This document shows positions 58,396-64,000 of a DNA stretch of 64,000 bases, in pieces. The DNA comes from Coffea arabica (lineage: Eukaryota; Streptophyta; Magnoliopsida; Gentianales; Rubiaceae): positions 18,849,557 to 18,913,556 of the forward strand of contig NC_092320.1 of NCBI RefSeq assembly GCF_036785885.1, written 5' to 3'. The number at the start of each line of letters is the position of its first letter. Positions within the stretch are counted from its first letter, which is position 1. The translations under genes were made by a program, and so were the position numbers. A model generated the notes under the pieces. It saw nothing but the letters and a program-made list of their open reading frames with translations, had not been told where the DNA came from and did not search any database.

Positions 58396-61300
58396 GAAAT
58401 TGCTGAAACCTTTCCTTCACCAACAGACAGCAGCCAATTTGCAAAATCCATCAATTGCTGACGCGTATTTTCAGGAAGACGTAAATTCATTACACGCATA
58501 TTTATTTTAAGATGCAGAACTCTACAGTGATCCCAAATCATTGACTCTTTTATTGTAGCTGATACTGTTGCTTCTCTCCTACCTTTAGAAACAATCGGTA
58601 ATATTTGTCGAAAATCACCGCCCAAAACAACCAATTTTCCTCCGAAAATACGATCCTCAGAAGCATTTTCACTCAACTTTAAGATATCCTTTAAAGTTCT
58701 ATCCACCGCTTCAAAATCATGCCGATGTGCCATTGGAGTTTCGTCCCAAATTATCAAAGATGTCTCCCTAATTAATTTAGCCAAGTCAGAATTTGTATTG
58801 ATTGAACAACTTGATGACTCATCCAAATTAATAGGAATTTTGAAACGTGAATGCGCTGTTCTTCCACCCGGTAAGAGTATTGCAGCAATGCCTGATGATG
58901 CAACTGAAAGAACAATTTTTCTCTGCGATCTGACTCGAGCAATCAATGTTCTCCATAAATAAGTTTTACCCGTTCCACCACTTCCATACACAAAAAATAG
59001 TCCTCCGTGATTATGTGTGTATGATTCCATAATAAGCTCATATGCTTTCAATTGATCCTCATTCAAACCAGCATATAAATTATCAAATAATTGCTGCTCC
59101 GATGTAAAATCGTAATCGAGCTCTTCTCTTATAAGTCTGTTCATGGAAAACTGAGCATTTTCAAATGACGGCAATGGCATTGGAGGAAAATCTCGTAAAG
59201 ATCGACCATTTTTGTTCAAAATGAGTTCGAGTTCAATTAATCCCAAATTTTGTAACTCACCATCATCTATGCGTATCTGAGAGTTTCCCATATCCCTTCT
59301 GATCTGATATTGCAAATCATCTGTCATACTTTTCCAGTGACGCTGCCATATAGCATAAGGGTTAGTTACCTCAGAATGCATAAGTATTGTACAATACATG
59401 CTGCGTAATTTTCTGGCAGATGCCCATGTAGATGCTTCAGCCAAAGCTTCATTCCACTCATTATCATCATCCAGAAGACCAAGTGCTGCACATGCAGCTT
59501 TGAATGTTGGATGCACAACTCCATCAATAGTTCTCAAATGTTCAAAACTTTATGCACCACGAATTTTATTCAGTAACATTCTCAAATAGTATCGCTCACC
59601 GGAATGAGGATGTGCATATGGTAGCCTTCCGATACACCTACCTTGCAATCTGGACTCCCATTGACGTTTATTTTGCTTCCAAGTCCACTTACTCGGAAAC
59701 TCCACAAACGTCAAGTTTCTAGCTGGAACATGGCTCTGATTTATTTCAAACCATTTCGTCAGCATCGTGTCATGTATGTGATCATGATCAAGAACGTCAT
59801 AAAGATGATTATCATCATTAAATATCACAAATTGATGATCAGGAAGATGATACTGCAATCTAATCACGGATGGATACTGCCTCTGCATTTCGAAATCAAA
59901 TATCTTCCACCATGACTCAATTAGCGATAAATATCGACAATCTAAGTACTGTTTAATCTCATCAACGCTTCTCTAACGACGATGACCACTTTCATTTGCA
60001 AGTACAACGTTATTCTCAATCTGAACATTTGCTCTATCAACCCCCTTACTCATGTACTTGTACAGATATTTAGTGATTTCTGGACGTGCAACTTTGGTCA
60101 CATTAATATGACCATCAAATATCACAATCAAATCTCGATTGTAAGAAACAACCCATCTGTTGTCAAATGTAAAACCATTAATAGTTACCCTCTTACTTGG
60201 ATCATCTCTACGTTTGTATGATACAAATCCATCTTCATCGATAGTGGTTTCACTACAAAATCTCTTTGGATAGTGTTTAGAGCACTTTCCGTTCACCATA
60301 CACGGAGCATTTGGATAAGCATTACCACAGGGTCCGTGTAACATGCACCTGATGACCGTATCATAAGCTAGTGGATCAGCATTTTTGTCAGGTATTTCGG
60401 CACAAATGATTTCATCAATATGCTCTGTAGTAAGGGGCTTATCTTCCGGAGCTAATGTCAGAGTGATATGAGTATGTGGTAAACCACGTTTTTGGAATTC
60501 AATGACAGAGATGTCTGCATATTATGGAAGTAATCTTAGTGTGTGGCAGAATAGGGAATCAAAAAAGAAAATAATGATTTGAATAAAGTAAAATTTTTAC
60601 CTGCAAGCACTTTTCCAAATAGTTGAGTATTTTTTAAAACATCCATCAACTTTTTTTGTCTTATCCGAAAAACTCGAGCCGTAATATCGGGTCTGTCCTC
60701 AACTTTCTGTCCCGATATTCTTGTCAACTCTTGTTTAATTTTTGGTCAACTGGGATTGCAAGTAAACGTAATGAAAAGATCTGGATTTCCAATTGTCCTA
60801 CAGATTGCCATTGCGTCCTGAAAATGTTGTATCATATTTCGGGATCCACCCGAAAACGAAGATGGTAGAACAAATCTCCTTCCAACAGCTGATGCATCTG
60901 TATCTCCAGCAAGTACAGCATCTGCTAAACCTTGATATACATCAGCACATAATAGAGATTGATGGCTTTTCATAAAATTCAATCTGTAGTGCTCAATAGC
61001 TGCATAACAATCAACAATGAATTGTTGAAATAGTTTGGCACCTTTCAAAAGTGTGTGGCCTTCATTTTGTCGAAATTGTATACGATACGCATAGAATTCA
61101 CGCATCGACACAAATTCTCTCTTCCTAATGGCAGAGGGTGAAAATCTTATTGTGCAATGCCATCCGTCTGTTCCATATGGAAATAGTAAAGGGTATTGAA
61201 GTGGCATGTATGATGGATGTGTCTCACTGATTCTTTTCAAATTTCCATCTCGAGTGACAAGCACAATATCGCGGTGTGTGACATGACCAGTATCTTCACC

Positions 61301-61977
61301 GACAATCAAAGCAGCAACTTTATTTGCAGTTGGTTGGATATATTGTCTGTCACCTCGAGCACTAATTATTTGTACTTGCAGATTGGCAACATTTTGATTT
61401 CGAAGCATGTCTCTTGCACTTCGAAAAACTTGTACGTATGGATTTATTTCGTCTAGCATATTTTTCAATCCTTCAACTATTGATGCATCAATTCCAATTG
61501 GATTGCCATCATGACTGTTCAGAAGATTCATACGATTTTGCAACTCATTATCAGTGTCATGGATGTATAATTGTATGAATTTACCTAATGCTCCAAAAGG
61601 TGGCAAAAGCGATCCGATTAGATGATAATTTTCTCCACTAATTCGAAATGAATATGGTCCGGCAGAATTGACTATAGAATGATCTACTTTGCCTCCCATG
61701 GATGTAAACCCGAATAGTGCATTTAGCAATCGAATCTTCTCTTTCAGTGTTGGAGTGGTAAATACATGTTGTAAAACTTGGGGAGTTTGAGGCAATAACG
61801 GCAAAACAACATCGCCATCTTGACAACATAAATTGAATCTTGGATTTTGTTTTGTACTACTTTGAATTCTTTCTTCCACCCACATTAGAGATTGACATTT
61901 CTGACAGATTACTGTTCCTGGACCAAATGTCCATCTTCTTGTAATTCGACGTCGTCGTCGCCTTCGGCCTATTTGAT
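58396..61977 (-). pseudogene. Helitron Rep and PIF1-type helicase, interrupted
   Basis: Exon 61977-60601 starts with RRRRRRITRRWTFGPGTVIC and contains the Helitron-like N domain (REFYAYRIQF, NPDLFITFTCNPS). It ends at a TGCAG|GTAAAA donor; the next exon starts at 60515. There the HUH motif (GLPHTHITLTL near 60470), LHGPCGNAYPNAPCM and the Tyr pair region (EITKYLYKYMSKG) follow. The helicase has Walker A GSGGTGKT, Walker B LIIWDE and LGGDFRQILPI. In-frame stops stand at 60746-60748 (TGA where Trp is usual), about 59973 and about 59547. The frame is lost at 58391, where the copia/5S chimera begins. In active elements the protein nicks and unwinds DNA for rolling-circle transposition. Confidence 0.9.
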
Positions 61978-62037
61978 CTAATTGATTGATGAAATAAGTA
62001 TAATAAGGTACATACCTAAAACTGTCACTATATGTAA

Positions 62038-62550
62038 GGTATAAAGCACATAATATTTGTTTGCCCAAGAACATATAGCAAGAAATATTAATTATGAAAA
62101 ATTGAATGCACATGATATTTGTATGCCCAAGAACATATAGCAAGAAATATGAATTATGAAAAATTGAGAAAAGTATAAAGCACATAATATTTGTATGCCC
62201 AAGAACATGTAGCAAGAAATATTAATTATGGTATTAATTATGGTAACATGAGAAAAGTATAAAGCACATAATAATTGTATGCCCAAGAACATACAGCAAG
62301 AAATATTAATTATGAAAAATTGAGAAAAGTATAAAGCACATGATATTTGTATGCCCAATAACATATAGCAAGAAATATGAATTATGGAAAATTGAGAAAA
62401 GTATAAAGCACATAATATTTGTATGCCCAAGAACATGTAGCAAGAAATATTAATTATGGTATTAATTATGAAAAATTGAGAAAAGTATAAAGCACATAAT
62501 AATTGTATGCCCAAGAACATATAGCAAGAAATATTAATTATGGTTACATG
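62038..62550. repeat. Minisatellite in a Helitron intron, about seven units
   Basis: Units of roughly 62-86 bp read AAAGCACATAATATTTGTAT, GCCCAAGAACATATAGCAAG, then AAATATTAATTATGAAAAAT and TGAGAAAAGTAT. Some copies carry an extra GGTATTAATTATG. Open frames across it (for example 62520-62092 minus) are just the translated repeat. Confidence 0.9.
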
Positions 62551-62571
62551 AGAAAAATATTAGTAGATTAC

Positions 62572-63008
62572 CGATTTGTTCTGCTCCAGCTGCGTTAATA
62601 GGCACAATGTCTTGTGTAGCAGGAACAAATTCTTCAGGTGAGCCTGTTTGTATAATGGTTTTTTAGAAGACAAATGGAAAAAATGAATTGGAAGAAATTG
62701 AATTGCATAAATAATAATTGATTACTTAGTCAAGATACATGAGAAAACTTGGACTTACTATCATCAGGACCATTAGCTGATGATGTTGGTGTAATAGGAA
62801 CTTCAGTAGTTGGTGAGTCATTATGCAAGTCATCTATCATTATGTAATATAGAAAGTTAATATAATAATGTAGCACGTTAAAAAAATTAATGATTAAGCA
62901 TGAATTTTAAATTGTGCATAAATTTGGAGTTACCATGATCATGGAGAATTGGGGCTGCGGTCGATGGATGTTGAAGTTGAAAAGATGTTGAATAATCATT
63001 TGTTTGAT
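62572..63008 (-). pseudogene. Three small phase-1 exons of the Helitron Rep N-terminus
   Basis: On the minus strand, exons 63008-62934 (75 nt), 62833-62759 (75 nt) and 62643-62572 (72 nt) each have AG and GT borders and join in phase 1 with one another and with the Rep exon at 61977. They encode a Ser/Thr/Pro-rich stretch (HPSTAAPILHD, SPTTEVPITPTSSANGPDD, SPEEFVPATQDIVPINAAG). No stop occurs in the joined frame. The first exon with the start codon was not found. This is inference from splice signals and frame. Confidence 0.55.
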
Positions 63009-63718
63009 CTAAAAGTATATTAAAATAATTGTATTAAAAGACGTATTAAATTAAGTTACAATTATTAATGTAAAACTCATAAAAATGTAATAATATAATA
63101 TATTATATGAATATTATGAATGAGCATGAGTGGTCTGATGTAAAACTTTAGCAAGATCTGATAAACATAACAATATTTGTTAACACAAATTACGTTGTGT
63201 GCAAAGATTAGAAAAATCGCAAAGAAGTATTTTAGTTTGAAAAAATATTTTTTAATTAATGAATGGTAATATGTGTATTTAATAGTAAGATTTGAGAAAA
63301 TCCATCCTTAATTTGGTAATGTTTCTGATAGTAGTTGGTAATATTTTATGTTTGAGACATTATTTAGTGGGTGAACTCGATGTGAAATGTGAAGCATGAT
63401 TTCGACCATATGAGTTTTGAGTCACTATATTTTTTATGATATGTAATTAAACATTTAGAATAATAAAATATATTTTTTATTATGTTAATTATTGCCTCAA
63501 ACAAATTGTCAATTTTGGTAGTAAAAATGACAATATATTTATGTGAACCTTTGATATTAGATAAGATTGTAGTGATCCTATTCATTATGATTGACCACTG
63601 CATATGCAATAATAGGTTTTAGTACTATTTGTTAACATGTAACATATTAACAAAGCCATTGGGGAGCTTTCGGTGGCATTTATTAAAGTGCTTATAAACA
63701 ATTGGTACTATTTCCACA
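63009..63718. other. AT-rich sequence, probably 5' part of the Helitron
   Basis: No further exon could be supported and no Helitron 5' end (TC, with the A|T border) was recognised. The short minus frame 63364-63609 has no domain. Confidence 0.4.
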
Positions 63719-64000
63719 TTCTTATAAACAATGAAAACAACAATAATATTATAATATTCGGAATATTATTAATACTTAGAAGTACAATAATAATCCCAAT
63801 AATATTCCCAAATTTTAAAGAATACATAATACCTAAATTTCTAACTTGATTCTTATAAACAATGAAAACAACAATAATAATATAATATTGGGAATATTAT
63901 TAATAATTGAAATAACAATGGAAACACCAATATTTAAAGAATAAGTACCATAACTTCTAGCTTGATTCTTATAAACAATGGAAACAGCAATAATATTATA
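63719..64000. repeat. Tandem repeat, unit about 113-133 bp, running off the window
   Basis: TTCTTATAAACAATGRAAAC followed by AACAATAATATTATAATATT recurs at about 63719, 63852 and 63969, with GGAATATTATTAATA in between. It continues past the window edge. Confidence 0.8.

Larger units (their letters stand above)
53805..64000 (-). mobile_element. Autonomous-type Helitron (Rep, helicase, RPA), decayed; 5' end beyond the window or unseen
   Basis: The 3' terminus on the minus strand is a hairpin (CCGTGC TAC GCACGG on the plus strand, 53818-53832) followed 9 bases later by CTAG (53805-53808) and a T, the Helitron signature. From right to left it encodes Pro/Ser-rich small exons, a Rep domain, a PIF1-type helicase and an RPA70-like protein, as in plant Helitrons. 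Several in-frame stops and a 1.8-kb chimeric replacement in the helicase show that it is inactive. The 5' TC end was not identified; coding-like exons reach 63008 and repeats continue to the window end. Confidence 0.88.

Noticed and set aside
62092-62520. 142-codon minus frame with repeated hydrophobic segments, looking like a membrane protein
   Set aside because: It is the translated 62-86-bp minisatellite in a Helitron intron; the upstream part of the 62215-60746 frame is the same artefact before the real exon at 61977.
62038-62550. Regularly spaced repeats considered as a CRISPR-like array
   Set aside because: The units are contiguous and diverged, there are no unique spacers, and the context is a plant Helitron.

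Overview
This is nuclear DNA of a flowering plant, most likely a eudicot. It is AT-rich, has spliced genes with GT-AG introns, and holds plant-specific families: an organ-specific (DUF2775) protein, a BURP-domain protein and a gamma-tocopherol-methyltransferase-like enzyme. It also carries plant retrotransposon lineages (Tat and Athila Ty3/gypsy, L1-type LINEs, SINEs, Ty1/copia) and DNA elements (Helitron, CACTA-like, hAT-type MITE). No bacterial-style operon, CRISPR array or tRNA gene was seen. The species cannot be named from the sequence.

Layout. 1-3144 is intergenic, with a SINE and a 197-bp tandem repeat. An ORF1-only LINE (minus strand, 3145-20959, 11-bp target-site duplication) sits in that repeat. 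A 15.5-kb Tat-lineage retrotransposon (4677-20225, duplication GATAG) in turn sits inside the LINE's zinc knuckle. The Tat element carries broken gag-pol genes with two RNase H domains. On its opposite strand it carries an uninterrupted two-exon gene for a plant-mobile-domain plus coiled-coil protein. 20971-23850 is repetitive intergenic DNA. 23850-26273 holds the 5' UTR and first two coding exons of a methyltransferase-like gene whose remaining exons are not visible. 26274-36030 holds Helitron ends, CACTA-type ends, two short SINEs and a solo LTR (32297-33705). 36031-46400 is a decayed LINE ORF2 split by a complete but pol-less Athila-like element (37720-46171, duplication TCCTT). 46932-48939 is a dead BURP gene whose 3' half lies in a near-identical 808-bp tandem duplication. 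50395-53720 is an organ-specific-protein gene on the minus strand, broken in exon 1 by a solo LTR (duplication GGCAA) and in exon 2 by a hAT-type MITE. 53805 to the window end is an autonomous-type Helitron on the minus strand (Rep, PIF1 helicase, RPA-like protein). It is decayed, and its helicase is interrupted by a chimera of Ty1/copia integrase, 5S rRNA, a primer-binding site and copia gag.

How it fits together. Apart from the methyltransferase exons, the BURP remnant and the organ-specific gene, almost everything is mobile DNA in several nested layers. Nesting gives relative ages: LINE before Tat; LINE2 before Athila; CACTA-like before solo LTR; organ-specific gene before solo LTR and MITE. 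The Tat insertion is young (6 differences between 872-bp LTRs, counted by eye). The Athila insertion is clearly older. Most stop codons in the dead elements look like single transitions (CAA to TAA, TGG to TGA or TAG), as expected from decay of methylated DNA. The most noteworthy objects are the intact antisense gene inside the broken Tat element, the copia/5S chimera in the Helitron helicase, and the multiply hit organ-specific gene whose frame can still be followed across each insertion.
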